Source: Manihot esculenta (Eukaryota > Streptophyta > Magnoliopsida > Malpighiales > Euphorbiaceae). From it: a DNA stretch of 64,000 nt. The position numbers and the translations under genes were made by a program. Positions 34,640 through 46,015 of this stretch are shown here, piece after piece (positions within the stretch are counted from its first letter, which is position 1; each line of letters starts with the position of its first letter). The notes under the pieces are model-generated. The model saw nothing but the letters and a program-made list of their open reading frames with translations. It had not been told where the DNA came from and did not search any database. The DNA is taken from assembly GCF_001659605.2 (NCBI RefSeq), contig NC_035164.2:11692965-11756964 (forward strand), written 5' to 3'.

Positions 34640-35425
34640 CACATTCTTAGAAAATAAATTTCTAAACAAGGTAGATTGGTATCTCTATATGAAATTGTGG
34701 AGTATATATATTGCTTCCACTAACTCGAAATGGATTCTTTTTAGTGGGAGTATTTCAAATACTAATGAATCAGTTCATACTAATACTGAAATACAACCTA
34801 TAGTGAATCTATCTGATATTGCTAGTCCCAGTGGGAGCAACTATAATATTGATAAATCAATTTATCAATTCCAATCACGATGAGCGAGTCAATTAGGTAT
34901 TCCCCATCATCACTATGAGATTGAAGGGGAAAATTTGTAGTTACTAATAAACTCAACATACCCTGTAAAGGAAAGATGAATTAATAATTGGAACAATAGA
35001 AGATAAGATGTAAATTAATAATATCAAACCAAGTTTACAAACTGGTCGATTTATCAATAGTATGAAAAACTATTGAGAACAAATTGTTTCTTATTTTAGC
35101 ATTGTCTATAGCCGTACAAGTAGCTTAGCGGCTAAGTATGATTCCTAATACAATTGGATGTATATAATAGAGCTATTAAACTAAAAATAGTCTATTGTGA
35201 TAGTCTAGATTCAATAGTTTATATTAAAAATCTCAAGTACTATCGAAAAATAAAGTATATTGATATTAAATATAATATTGTAAGAGACATAATTACAAAT
35301 AAAGAAGTGACTACGAAGTATATATCTATGCATAATGTGGCTACAAAATCCTTTACAAAGCCTATTACGAAGTTTATAATAGACATATTAAGTCATTTGC
35401 ATATATATTCATGTAAGTTATATTA
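34640..35425 (+). pseudogene. Copia polyprotein remnant (linker and RNase H end)
   Basis: At 35154-35429 an open stretch reads IVYCDSLDSIVYIKNLKYYR, then YIDIKYNIVRD and HNVATKSFTKPI, matching the end of copia RNase H (CDN.xA, K.IDI.YH, TxxxxADxLTK). The segment at 34640-34883 (FLENKFLNK, then a polar tail) resembles the linker between integrase and RT. Most of RT is missing between them. No LTRs were recognised. Confidence 0.6.
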
Positions 35426-35639
35426 TTAAAGATAATGATATTTATGCCTAAATTATTTTGTGATTTTTATACATATTATTGAATATTTGTTTAATACATA
35501 TATTAAAACTTGAGAAGTATGCCAGACAAATAAAAAATTGAATTATTCACATAGGCAATCACCTTTATTATTTAAGTAACTAATGAAAATAAGACAGTTA
35601 TAAATACATTATTATCAATAGTGATAACACTACCAAAAA

Positions 35640-36120
35640 ACTGTGAATTAGCGATTAAATATTTGGCCACAAAATGATTAAATTTAGTCGCTAATTAGAA
35701 AATAGCGACCATTTAGCGACTAATTATAATAGTCGGTGTTTGGACAATCGCTATCGTAATAGCGACCAAATAGGTAATGATTGCTAATACAGCAACAAAA
35801 CAACGACCACTTTTTGATCACTAATGGGATGCTAAACTTGATTTGACACTGTAAACTTTGGTCGCTAAGTGGTCGCTGACAGATGGTCGCTAAGTGGTCG
35901 CTGACAGATGGTCGCTAAATGGTAGTTGAACTTCGGTCTCTAAATGGTCGCTGCATAGTCGGTAGTTGGTCGTTGAATAAAAGCTAAAAATCAATTGTAG
36001 AATTTTTGTAGGAACCTTTAATAGTCATTAAATCGTCGCTAAATAAAATAAACACTATATAATTGTTATTTGAAATTTGATCGCTGATTGATCGGCAAAA
36101 TAGTTGCTGATTTGATGGTA
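35640..36120. repeat. CACTA left subterminal repeats (GGTCGCTAA words)
   Basis: More than ten copies of GGTCGCTAA or its complement, including a tandem pair of a ~25-bp unit around 35870-35920. They are the mirror of the cluster at 45680-46010. Confidence 0.75.
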
Positions 36121-37137
36121 ATTGTCACAATTATTTCCTGTTCTGATCATAGACTTGTTGTAATGTCAATATATATATATGTATATTTTCATCCTCAATT
36201 TTGCAACGTAAAATAGAAAAAACACCAATAGAATTCAAAATTCAAAACATATATTTCATGTTCTCTCTTGCTTATTGTCTCTCTCTTTTTCTCTCTTTAA
36301 TATCTTCCACTATCTCTCATTAGCTCATCCATATTCAATTCCTTTAATTTACCCAATAAAAAAAAATAAAAGATAAAGTGAAACAAAATTATGTAACAAT
36401 ACAATTAGGAAACACTACAAAAGCAATAATTTGAAATGAACCAATCAATCGTAATCTCATTGCCATGAACAAAAAAATCAATTACAATCTCATTATATAT
36501 AGCATAACAAAAATCAATACTTGCATAAACAAAACAAAAACTAAAAAAAATTGAAGAAAGCTAATTGGGAGAGATAGCAAGCTTTAAAAAATGCAGATGG
36601 GACAAGCTTTCTCTTAGAACCAAGACTTGCAATAGGGGCAAGCTTTGCTTTGTCAAACACATTTTTCCCATCCTATTAGCATCAAATACACCTAAATTGC
36701 AACTCCAACTCAAACCAAAATTTGCAACTCCATAGCCAACAATGCAATTGCCATGAGACACTTCCCCCTTTTGGCATTTCATTATTTACCCCCGAAATTA
36801 AGGGGAAGATGATAACATCCTTCCCTTTCTTTAAGCATCAAATAAACACAAATTACAACTCCAAACCAAATAAATCTGCAACTTCATAGCCAACACTGCT
36901 ATGGCCATGAGATGCCTCCCCCTTTCCTACTTCCATAAACCACCTTCCCCTTTTTGCATTCCATTGTTCCCATATTCTTGCATGAAGAAATTCCAAATTT
37001 TCAATTCCAACCTCACATCCAAAGTCTAAACACATGAAGGTACATGTGCCTGTATCCTAATATTGAGTGTATCATGCAAAGAATATATTCATAGGGTGAT
37101 AATAAGCTATGATTTTCTTGACATTAAAATAGAATGC
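36121..37137. other. CACTA interior, left part, with a diverged tandem duplication
   Basis: Two similar segments of about 120 bp (about 36680-36800 and 36845-36970) share GCAACT.CATAGCCAACA and GCCATGAGA words. On the minus strand they give short open stretches with no similarity I recognise. They could be captured host sequence. Nothing else stands out. Confidence 0.45.
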
Positions 37138-38544
37138 TGATAGCGGTTGTCGAATCCGTCAAAAATAAACCTATTAAACAATCAACAATAAACTTGCAGA
37201 TAGTGGCAATAGGGTCGAACCATAGGGATTTGACACCAAAGATTTTCCTAATAATGACTAGGTAAATAAATAGCAAGTAAATAAAAGAGGGGGGTTTTGT
37301 TTTGATGATTTAAATCTTAAAAAGCAAGAGAAAGCAATAATTTAAATGAATGAGAATTTTAATGGGAGAAGGATTCTAGTTGAAGTATGGATCTATTTCA
37401 ATTTGTTCAGAATTGATCATTGATTATTTAGTACTCCTATTTTAATTTAATAAACCAGTTTCGGTTGTGGAAGATGCTTCTCACAATCAAATTCCTCCTT
37501 AGTTCTAGTTTGATTAGGAAACGTTCGCCAATCAAACACTAGTCAACAAGTTGCCAAGGAACGTCCTTGGGGCTTTTAGCATCGAACAACTGTTGACTGC
37601 ATTAAGACTTAGAGAAACCTAATTCTAACCTTGCCAACCGCGTGGTCAAGTTTAGATTATGCAACTGATTAAACTTGAGTTTAAACAACCTAAGCAATTA
37701 CGGACTTAAATCATTCAAACAATATATTACTCAAACAATTGAAAGCAATAGGCCTAAATTGATTCCAAAAGCAAAGCAATAATTATAGAAAGATCAAGTT
37801 GCATAAATATTGAAAGTAAATAAGAGTTTAATAATGGAGTTTTAAATCTCTCAATTCATCACAAATCTGAATTTTTCCAATTTCAACTAGAAAAGATTGG
37901 AATTTAGCCACTCATGGTGGACAAAATCACAAAAGAAAAGAGAAAAGAAGAGAAGAAGGGACTGCCGCAGGTTTCCTGCTGAATTTTGCAGATTTTCAAA
38001 GGTGAGAGATGCCCTTTGCTGGTCTGATTGCTGTCCATTTTATAGGTGGAGAGTCCAAGTTCAATTAGGGTTTGGAATCCCTAATTTGATTTGGTCTTTG
38101 TAGCCTTTAATTCCTCTTTTGTTTTTGAATTTTGTTGTAGATGGAATTCTTTTGATTGAAGGATCTCCTTGTGGCTTTTGGATTTGAGCTGACAGTGTTT
38201 GAAGTGATTTTGGGCTTCTCCAATTTTAAATCTGATTTTCTGCACAATTTCTCGCTTTTGCTGTCTTCTCTGCGTGAAAGTGATTTGGGCAAATCGCTTG
38301 CCCAAATCGCTTCTGCATGTTGCCTCCAGGTTTCTGCCTTAGCTTTCTATTTCTGATCTCTGCGGGTGATTTGGCCAAATCACTCTGATCCAATCATTTT
38401 TTTAGCTTTTTCTGCACTTTTTCTCCAACTTTTCATTTTCTTCCTTTTCTACAAAAACATAACAAAAACATAAATTAAGCTAGAAAAATATGTAAATAAA
38501 CAGTAATAAATATAATAAAAATGTGGCTAAATTATGCTTGATCA
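37138..38544 (-). repeat. 3' LTR of the Gag-Pro element
   Basis: 1407 bp. On the minus strand it starts TGATCAAGC and ends CCGCTATCA. It holds a TATAAAA box (about 38037-38046) and dyad words at 38279-38310 and 38365-38385. It is 13 bp shorter than its partner, explained by one inserted dyad half-unit there. Confidence 0.9.
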
Positions 38545-39566
38545 AATACCCCCACACCTAGCTTTTTGCTTGTCCTCAAGCAACAAACAACTTAGTCAAT
38601 CAAGCTCCTTTTTCTTTTGAGCCTAAGTACCACTTAATCAACCCCCCTAGACTCCCAAATTGAAGTATCACAGTATAGAATACATGCACCAAGGTTGTTC
38701 TCTCTTTTCCTTGATTCCCTTCACCTACCATGGCCAAGAGAAAGGTTTTTGGTTCAATCATGCTTATTCTCTTTGTATAAGCTCAATGCAACCTCTAAGA
38801 GTGATTTGCCCTTCTTTTTAATCACACTTTTTATTCAGCAGCACTTATTTATTCTTGCCTGAAAAAATCACTAACATTTTTACGCGAATGTGCATATTGG
38901 TGATACCCACCCCCGGTTACTCAGTTAGTCACTTGTTCAAGTGGCTACTAGCTCTGTTCATAATTTATTTGGCCATTGGAACAGGTTTATGATTTGTGCT
39001 TTGTGCTTTTTTTTCTTTTTCTTTTCTTTTCATGACAGTTTGGGCAAATCACCTCATAGGGAGTTACACTAACTTTTTATTTGCATGTATTTATATTTTT
39101 ATTTCCCTTGACCAAAGCAAATTTAGAGATTCAATTCAAGAAAAGAACTTCCAAAGTGAAGGTAGCACACTATAATTGATTCAATTTAGGCTTAAAGGGG
39201 TGGAAAATCAATGGGGTCATGAGATAGGAAGCTCTTTTAACCTTGTTATCTATACTGAGTAGAGCAATAGTTAAGATAAAATTCTGTGTGTGTGTAGGAA
39301 GTGAAAAATGTGTGCAAAGAGAAAAAAAAAATTTGGTGTGTGTGTTTAGAGCAAAAAGAAACAAAAAGAAAGCAAAAGATAGTGCAAAAATAAGCAAAAA
39401 TAATTCAACAGTACCCCTACACCTAGTCCAAACATTGTCCTCAATGTAAAACATATAAAGGAAAAGAAGAGAGAAAGGGACTTCCTGGCCAGTGGGTGAT
39501 TTGGTCAAGTGATTTGGGCAAATCACTCGGCCAAATCACTGGTAATGATGGTCTGCGTGCAGAAAA
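38545..39566 (-). other. 3' non-coding part of the Gag-Pro element
   Basis: It holds two tracts that on the minus strand read CTAGGTGTGGGGGT (about 38549-38562, next to the LTR) and CTAGGTGTAGGGGT (about 39411-39424), the first being the polypurine tract. Dyad words lie at about 39040-39055 and 39490-39540. There is no coding content. Confidence 0.6.
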
Positions 39567-41234
39567 TTATCCACCAGTAGTTGTAGCAGGTGCTCCATGT
39601 GATGCATCCTGTCTTAGATTCTGGTGAGATGAGCCTCCATCGAATGGTCTTGAGGTGCCTTTTATGTCCTCCAAGGTCCACCCAATTGCTTTCTTGTGTT
39701 TCCTCAACACCTTTAGGAGTTTTTTCTCTTCTTGCTGGCTGAGTTGATTGGATACTATGACTGGAAGTGTATTTTCAGCCCCCAAATAGGCATATTTGAG
39801 GTGTCCGGGCAGAGTTTTCAGGTCTGGTGTAGTTGCTGTCTGTGATACTGCTTGCTGTTTGCTTACTGATTTGGGCAGATTTTCTGGTGCTGGGTCTTGT
39901 GATTTGGGCAGATCACTCTCTGTCATGTCTATCTGCTCCAGTGATTTGGGCAAGTCGGGATCTGCCTGTACTGGTGACTTGGGCAAATCACCCGCAACCA
40001 GCAGTAAACAGTATGCTGTCTGGTCTGTGTCTTTTTCGGTGTTGCTGCTGGTGCTGTCCATTTCTTCAGATCTGCATAAATCAGCATTGAGTGAGTTATC
40101 TAGATCAAAATCAAAGATTTCTTGATTTAAATCATCAATAACATCAAGACCATAAATAGGAGAAACATCATTGGGGAATTTCATGGCATCATAAACATTA
40201 AACTTGATAACTTCCCCTTCAAACTCCATGGTCAATGTGCCATCATGCACATCAATTTTGGTTCTTGCTATACTCAAGAATGGTCTCCCAAGTAGGATGT
40301 CAGAGGTGGTGTTGCTCTTATCTTCCTCCATGTCTATGACATAAAAATCTGCTGGGAAGACTAGTTGGTCCACTTGTACCAACACATCTTCAAGCACTCC
40401 CTTGGGATAGACAACAGATTGGTCAGCCAATTGAATCACAATGCTGGTGCCCTTGAGTGTTCCTGCATTCAACAAGTTAAAAATGGAAAGGGGCATGACA
40501 TTAATTGAGGCTCCAAGATCACACATGGCTTTCTTTATCCCCACATTGCCTATTTTGCATGAAACAACGAACATTTCTCTATCCTTGCATTTGGTTGGAA
40601 GTTTTCTCTGAATGACAGCTGAGACACACTCCCCCACACTTACTTTTTCACGTTCAGCAAGTTTTCTTCGGTTGGTGCATAGCTCTTTGAGAAACTTGGC
40701 ATACCTTGGAATTTGCTTTACAGCATCCAATAGAGGAATGTTGATCTCTACCTTGCGGAGTGTCTCAAGTATTTCTTTCTCCTCTTTCTCCTTTTGGGAT
40801 CTTGCAAATCTTCTTGGGAAGGGGGGAGGTACCTTAAATTTCTCCACTGGTTGCTGGTATGATTTCTGCCTGTGATTGGATTCTGCATGGTCTGTTGATT
40901 TGAGCAAATCAACTTCTGCCTTCTCTGGTGATTTGGGCAAATCACCACTGCTGGGCAGTACTGTCTGTCCATCGATTGGGTCCGTGATTTGGGCAGATCG
41001 ATTGCCCTGATCACTTTCTGGCAGATTCTCCTCCATGGCCTGTTTCTTCAATTTCTCAGCCTTGCTGTCTTGCAGCTCTTTTCCACTCCTCAATGTGATG
41101 GCACTAACATTTTGTCTTGGATTTATTTCAGTTTGGGAGGGTAGCTTTCCTTGTGACTCAAGTTTGCTCACCGAAGTGGCCATTTGACTCATTTGTTGCT
41201 CAAGATTTTGCACAGTATTTGCCAAGGACTTCAC
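39567..41234 (-). CDS. Gag C-terminal / protease polyprotein with DLPKS repeats
   Basis: 555 codons. The N-terminus (NLEQQMSQMATSVSKLES, SAITLRSGKEL) is the Gag tail found before protease in Athila-like elements. Protease signatures are CDLGASINVMPLSIF (about residues 235-250) and DILLGRPFLSIARTKIDVHDG (about 305-325). Between and after them DLPKS or close variants recur about eight times, encoded by the element's dyad word GATTTGCCCAAATC. The frame reaches KKAIGWTLEDIKG, the usual lead-in to RT, then turns to unrelated sequence and stops. No RT follows. The active-site triad reads DLG where DSG or DTG is typical of most gypsy elements. Confidence 0.82.
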   Translation of the reverse strand: MKSLANTVQNLEQQMSQMATSVSKLESQGKLPSQTEINPRQNVSAITLRSGKELQDSKAEKLKKQAMEENLPESDQGNRSAQITDPIDGQTVLPSSGDLPKSPEKAEVDLLKSTDHAESNHRQKSYQQPVEKFKVPPPFPRRFARSQKEKEEKEILETLRKVEINIPLLDAVKQIPRYAKFLKELCTNRRKLAEREKVSVGECVSAVIQRKLPTKCKDREMFVVSCKIGNVGIKKAMCDLGASINVMPLSIFNLLNAGTLKGTSIVIQLADQSVVYPKGVLEDVLVQVDQLVFPADFYVIDMEEDKSNTTSDILLGRPFLSIARTKIDVHDGTLTMEFEGEVIKFNVYDAMKFPNDVSPIYGLDVIDDLNQEIFDFDLDNSLNADLCRSEEMDSTSSNTEKDTDQTAYCLLLVAGDLPKSPVQADPDLPKSLEQIDMTESDLPKSQDPAPENLPKSVSKQQAVSQTATTPDLKTLPGHLKYAYLGAENTLPVIVSNQLSQQEEKKLLKVLRKHKKAIGWTLEDIKGTSRPFDGGSSHQNLRQDASHGAPATTTGG

Positions 41235-41828
41235 AATCTCTTCAAGGGGTGTATTGGATTTTTGAGGTGCAGCTTGGGCTGGATTCCATTGCTGATAGCT
41301 TGGATATGGATTGGCCCTTGCATAACTGAAATTTGGATGGTCCCTCCAACCTGGATTATAGGTGTTTGCATAGGGATCATACCTTCTTTGCCCATTAAAG
41401 CCTCCAACAGCATTGACTTGTTGGTCCTCTTCTTGAGGGGAAGGACATAGATCAGTTGGGTGGTTTATGTTTGCACATATCCCACATGGCTTGGGCTGCT
41501 GAATTTACTGGACTTGCTGGGCTTGCCTCACAACTAGGCTGCGGACAGCATTGGTGAGATCAGAAATTTGGGATGCTAAAAGGGATGTACTCACCTCATT
41601 CACCCTTCTTGGTGGCTGTTCTTAGTCTCCAAACTGTTGAGATGCTGCTGCCATGGTAGAAATTAAATTTCTCATCTCTTGAGGAGTTTTTTCTTCAATG
41701 GACCCTCCACATGCTGCATCTATAAACTTCCTCTTTGCTGGTAGTAGGCCTCCATAGAAATATTCAATGAGAGATTTGTTAGAAATATCATGCTGAGGAC
41801 AGCTTGTGCACAGCCTTTTGAACCTCTC

Positions 41829-42584
41829 TCAGTACTCATATAGGCCTTTAGAATGCTTTTGCCTTATGCCACTTATTTCACGACGAATGCCAATTGCTTT
41901 TGAGGTAGGAAAGAATTTGCTAAAAAATGCTCTCACCATACCAGTCCATGATATGATGGAACCGGGTGACAAGTAGAATAGCCAATCCTTGGCATAGTCT
42001 TCAAGAGAGAAAGGGAAAGCTCTAAGTTTGACATGGTCTTCTGAAATTCCTTGAGGTCTCATGGTTGTGCACACAATGTGGAATTCCTTCAAGTGCTTGT
42101 GGGGATCCTCATTTTCAAGGCCTTTAAACTTGGGAAGGAGATGGATTAGACCTGTCTTCAATTCAAAAGGTGCTGTCAGTTGGGGATAAGTTATGCATAA
42201 TGGTGCTTGATCTTCTGCTGGAATGGCCAGCTCTCGGAGGGTTCTCCCCCGTGGCTGTGGTGCTTGGACAGGCATATTTCCAGCTTGAATTTCAGCTTCT
42301 TCACGTGCAACAGGGGGTTCTGCCATTGCTGGATTTTCTGCAGCAACTTGGTATTCAGTTTCTGGTGCAATTTCAGCAGTAGCAGGTGCGGCAGTGGGTG
42401 AATTTGCTGGTGTAGAAAATTCTGCAGCAGGTGTAGCAGTAAAATCTGCAGGTGCAGAAAATTCTGCAGGTGCAGAAAATTCTGCTGGTGCAGAAAATTC
42501 TGCTGGTGCAGAAAATTCTGCAGCAAGGGCTGTAGGTGATTTTACTAGTGCTGATGAAGATGCTTTTGAGGCTTGGTTCCTCAA
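41829..42584 (-). CDS. Gag N-terminal protein with EFSAPA repeats
   Basis: 251 codons from the first Met. The N-terminal third is low complexity, with four tandem EFSAPA-type hexapeptides and then Ala/Pro-rich spacer. From about residue 140 it reads as Ty3/gypsy Gag: FELKTGLIHLLPKFKGL, EDPHKHLKEFHIVC, FPFSLEDYAKDWLFYLSPGS, FFSKFFPTSK. Gag would form the particle shell. A stop follows near 41829, and Gag homology continues in pieces towards 41234, so the polyprotein is interrupted. Confidence 0.8.
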   Translation of the reverse strand: MRNQASKASSSALVKSPTALAAEFSAPAEFSAPAEFSAPAEFSAPADFTATPAAEFSTPANSPTAAPATAEIAPETEYQVAAENPAMAEPPVAREEAEIQAGNMPVQAPQPRGRTLRELAIPAEDQAPLCITYPQLTAPFELKTGLIHLLPKFKGLENEDPHKHLKEFHIVCTTMRPQGISEDHVKLRAFPFSLEDYAKDWLFYLSPGSIISWTGMVRAFFSKFFPTSKAIGIRREISGIRQKHSKGLYEY

Positions 42585-42698
42585 GTTTGCTTGCTTCCTT
42601 AAGCTCTTGGCGGTGCGTTCTATCTATGGATCGTAAAGAAGATTTTCTTTACGGCCAGCCCTGGTCATAAAGGGAAAATACGTTAGTTTAAATCAAAT

Positions 42699-42714
42699 CC
42701 CGGTAACGGCGCCA
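42699..42714 (-). other. Primer-binding site, tRNA-Asp type
   Basis: The minus strand reads TGGCGCCGTTACCGGG a few bases after the 5' LTR; one base differs from the complement of the 3' end of plant tRNA-Asp. Confidence 0.8.
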
Positions 42715-42719
42715 ATTTT

Positions 42720-44139
42720 TTATAGCGGTTGTCGAAGCCGTAAAAAATAAACCTATTAAACAATCAACAATAAATTTGCGGATAGTGGCAATAGGGTCGA
42801 ACCACAGGGATTTGACACCAAAGATTTTCCTAATAATGACTAGGTAAATAAATAGCAAGTAAATAAAAGAGGAGGGTTTTGTTTTGATGATTTAAATCTT
42901 AAAAAGCAAGAGAAAGCAATAATTTAAATGAATGAGAATTTCAATGGGAGAAGGATTCTAGTTGAAGTATGGATCTATTTCAGTTTGTTCAGAATTGATC
43001 ATTGATTATTTAGTACTCCTATTTTAATTCAATAAATTAGTTTCGGTTGTGGAAGACGCTTCTCACAACCAAATTCCTCCTTAGTTCTAGTTTGATTAGG
43101 AAACGTTCGCCAATCAAACACTAGTCAACAAGTTGCCAAGGAACGTCTTTGGGGCTTTTAGCATCGAACAACTGTTGACTGCATTAAGACCTAGAGAAAC
43201 CTAATTCTAACCTTGCCAACCGCATGGTCAAGTTTAGATTATACAACTGATTAAACTTGAGTTTAAACAACCTAAGCAATTACGGACTTAAATCATTCAA
43301 ACAATATATTACTCAAACAATTGAAAGCAATAAGCCTAAATTGATTCCAAAAGCAAAGCAATAATTATAGAAAGATCAAGTTGCATAAATATTGAAAGTA
43401 AATAAGAGTTTAATAATGGAGTTTTAAATCTCCCAATTCATCACAAATCTGAATTTCCCCAATTTCAACTAGAAAAGATTGGAATTTAGCCACTCATGGT
43501 GGACAAAATCACAAAAGAAAAGAGAAAAGAAGAGAAGAAGGGACTGCCGCAGGTTTCCTGCTGAATTCTGCAGATTTTCGAAAGTGAGAGATGCCCCTTG
43601 TTAGTCTGATTGTTGTCCATTTTATAGTTGGAGAGTCCAAGTTCAATTAGGGTTTGAAATCCCTAATTTGATTTGGTCTTTGTAGCCTTTAATTCCTCTT
43701 TTGTTTTTGAATTTTGTTGTAGATGGAATTCTTTTGATTGAAGGATCTCCTTATGGCTTTTGAATTTGAGCTGGCAGTGTTTGAAGTGATTTTGGGCTTC
43801 TCCAATTTTAAATATGATTTTCTGCACAATTTCCCTCTTTTGCTGTCTTCTCTGCGTGAAAGTAATTTGGGCGGGTGATTTGGGCAAATCGCTTGCCCAA
43901 ATCGCTTCTGCATGTTGCCTCTAGGTTTCTGCCTTAGCTTTCTGTTTCTGATCTCTGCGGGTGATTTGGCCAAATCACTCTGACCCAATCACTTTTCCAG
44001 CTTTTTCTGCACTTTTTCTCCAACTTTCCATTTTCTTCCTTTTCTACAAAAACATAACAAAAACATAAATTAAACTAGAAAAATGTGTAAATAAATAGTA
44101 ATAAATATAATAAAAATGTGGCTAAATTATGCTTGGTCA
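42720..44139 (-). repeat. 5' LTR of the Gag-Pro element
   Basis: 1420 bp. It carries an extra 13 bp near 43867-43880 within a run of TTTGGGC words, relative to the 3' LTR. The terminal CA has decayed to AA beside the primer site. TATA-like box near 43620. Confidence 0.9.
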
Positions 44140-44144
44140 AATGC

Positions 44145-44690
44145 TTATTTCCAAAATCAAACAAAACAATACCACTTTATCAGAGACACCATGGAAAATC
44201 ATTGAAAAATAGTTTCTTCCAAAATTGGAGAAAAGGACACTGGTAATGCCCACCAAGCAAGCAGTGCTACAATGGCAATCCATATCATTAGGTTATTTGT
44301 TTATTAATTCAATCCTCAAATCAACAGATGGCAATATTAAAGAGTAGACTGTTCCTTATAGGAGAGCATTACTACTTGCACATGTTAAAATAAACAACAT
44401 AGAAGACCTGCTCTTTGAATGTCCGATACTTGAAGATCCAATTAATGGAAGAAGCCGAACAAGAGAATCAGTCTGCAATAATGTCATATACATGATAAGG
44501 ATTATCTTGGAATAGAAAACAAAACAAAATTAATGTTCACAATCATATGCCATAATGAATATTCACTCACTCCCATTATTCAATAGGAGCATCATAAACT
44601 TAATCAAACAACTCCATCTAAGATAAGTATATAATCTCTTAGTTGTGATATAGTAATGAGACATTTAAGCTTATCATTTTGAAGATTAAA
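44145..44690. other. CACTA interior between the LTR element and a membrane-protein-like exon
   Basis: AT-rich. On the minus strand a possible exon (acceptor near 44477, donor near 44411) could be read, but I recognise no protein. It is probably captured host or filler sequence. Confidence 0.35.
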
Positions 44691-44798
44691 AGCTCACTGT
44701 AAGAATTTTGAAATATGGAACAAACTACCATCTTTTTTCACTTTAGCCTGTAATAACAACAAAAAAAGTTTAAGACTTGAGAACCAGTTCCTAACCTC

Positions 44799-44927
44799 TC
44801 TTTGTGGAGTCTCACCACTAAATGCAGACATTGCAACTCCTGTCAATGCAATAACAATCAGAGCACCCACAAAACCAATCATTGCCCATAAAAGCCACCG
44901 CTTCTGTAGATTGAAAGTTTCCCTCAA
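44799..44927 (-). pseudogene. Possible captured exon with a membrane segment, unknown protein
   Basis: The minus strand reads MRETFNLQKRWLLWAMIGFV followed by GALIVIALTGVAMSAF and SGETPQRE, then AGAG|GTTAGG, a plausible splice donor at 44798. It has a basic start and one strong hydrophobic helix. I do not recognise the protein. Its position inside the CACTA element suggests a captured exon rather than a resident gene. A continuation to 44694 would be intron read-through. Confidence 0.4.
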
Positions 44928-45059
44928 ATTTAAAACAATAACTCATATCAAATTAAAAAATAAAAAATGAAGAACTTAAGTAGAAGACAAAAGTAAGAGA
45001 TGTTAATAAACAAAAAATCGAAAGCATTAACATTGAGACTAAATTATTTTTATAATCAC

Positions 45060-45487
45060 TGCCTCCTCGATTATTATAATCCCTAGCAGTTTGACCAGAG
45101 CTCCCTCAGTTATAACAACCTGCACCAGTGGCACTGATGCCACCACCACCACTATAACCGTCGTTGTTCCTATCCTAAGAATTTCCAAATCTGTTGCGTT
45201 TGTCTAAACCATCCCCTCTCTTGGCAACCGCTTGAATGGGACCACCACTAGGGGTAGTGATGTTAGGACCACCACCAGGGGCAGTGATGTTAATCGCTTG
45301 GTACTTATCAGTAGAGAGAGAGATAGTGAATTCAACTATATCGTCCTTAGGAAAAGTGTGATGGAAAAAAGAGATCTTTGCCACCATCATCAAGCTTGAT
45401 GAAGCCGAAACCCTTCCTATCACTAAACTTGACGACCCTACTAATAGATCTCACTAACGTCTACTCCTTGGCCATTAATTGAGCCAT
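45060..45487 (-). pseudogene. Captured cold-shock-domain / glycine-rich RNA-binding protein (GRP2/CSP-like) pseudogene
   Basis: From an ATG at 45487 the minus strand reads MAQLMAKE, a stop, then VVKFSDRKGFGFIKLDDGGK and DLFF, the RNP1-bearing cold-shock fold. After a frameshift it reads DDIVEFTISLSTDKYQAINI and TAPGGGP, the end of that fold. Then follow a Gly-rich tail and a CCHC knuckle remnant (CYN, stop, GSSGQTARDY) in which three of four metal ligands are lost. A leader with AAACCCTAA lies upstream. Plant proteins of this type are RNA chaperones. The copy is intronless, broken and inside the CACTA transposon. Confidence 0.78.
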
Positions 45488-45679
45488 TGATGGATGAAAG
45501 GAAGGAAACCTTAAAGACAAAGAGAGCAGTGATGAAAGGACTTTTTTCTATGTGAGAAGTGAGATCTAGAAATATTAGGGTTTTGTCGATACTTTTATTT
45601 AATCAATCACTCTTCTTTCCTTTTTATTTTTAAAAGGAAAAAAGAATTTGAGTTAAAAATAAAACGACGTCGGCAAGAC

Positions 45680-46015
45680 AAATTTTTAGCGGCCAATATT
45701 TTAGTCGCTAATTAGTCACCCAATTAGATGCAAATTAGTCGCTAAATTGATTGCATAATATGACTCAATACTCCCTCTATGAAAAAGTAGCAAAATCATC
45801 GCTAATTTAGTAGCCAATAATTTATGCCACATATTTCTATGACACTTAGCGACGAATTAGACTTTCGTTGCTATTTACCAACTAAATCGTGACCAATTTT
45901 TGGTCGCTATGCTTTTTTAAAATAAAAAATTAAAATCGCCTCACATTCACATCGTTGCAAAATGGTAGCAGATTGGTTGCTAAATAGCAACCAAATAAGA
46001 AAATTGATCTTTATT
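45680..46015. repeat. CACTA right subterminal repeats
   Basis: Repeated AGTCGCTAATTAG, TAGCGACGAAT and TGGTCGCTA words in both orientations, with the same core as the left cluster. Confidence 0.72.

Larger units (their letters stand above)
37138..44139 (-). mobile_element. Complete non-autonomous LTR retrotransposon (Gag-Pro only), minus strand
   Basis: 7002 bp with LTRs 37138-38544 (3') and 42720-44139 (5'), perfect TSD AATGC (37133-37137 and 44140-44144), a tRNA-Asp primer site (42699-42714) and a purine tract AGGTGTGGGGGT next to the 3' LTR. Minus-strand coding: Gag (42584-41829), Gag tail plus protease (41234-39567). RT, RNase H and integrase are absent, so it depends on a partner. The Gag/protease style resembles the Athila side of Ty3/gypsy, which is inference. 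It is nested in the CACTA transposon. Confidence 0.92.

Noticed and set aside
40612..40875. Open frames opposite the protease polyprotein
   Set aside because: Antisense shadows of a recognised coding region.
37897..44000. A direct-repeat CRISPR-like array from the dyad words
   Set aside because: Spacing and flanks are irregular, the words are in LTR elements of a plant genome, and no cas genes exist.
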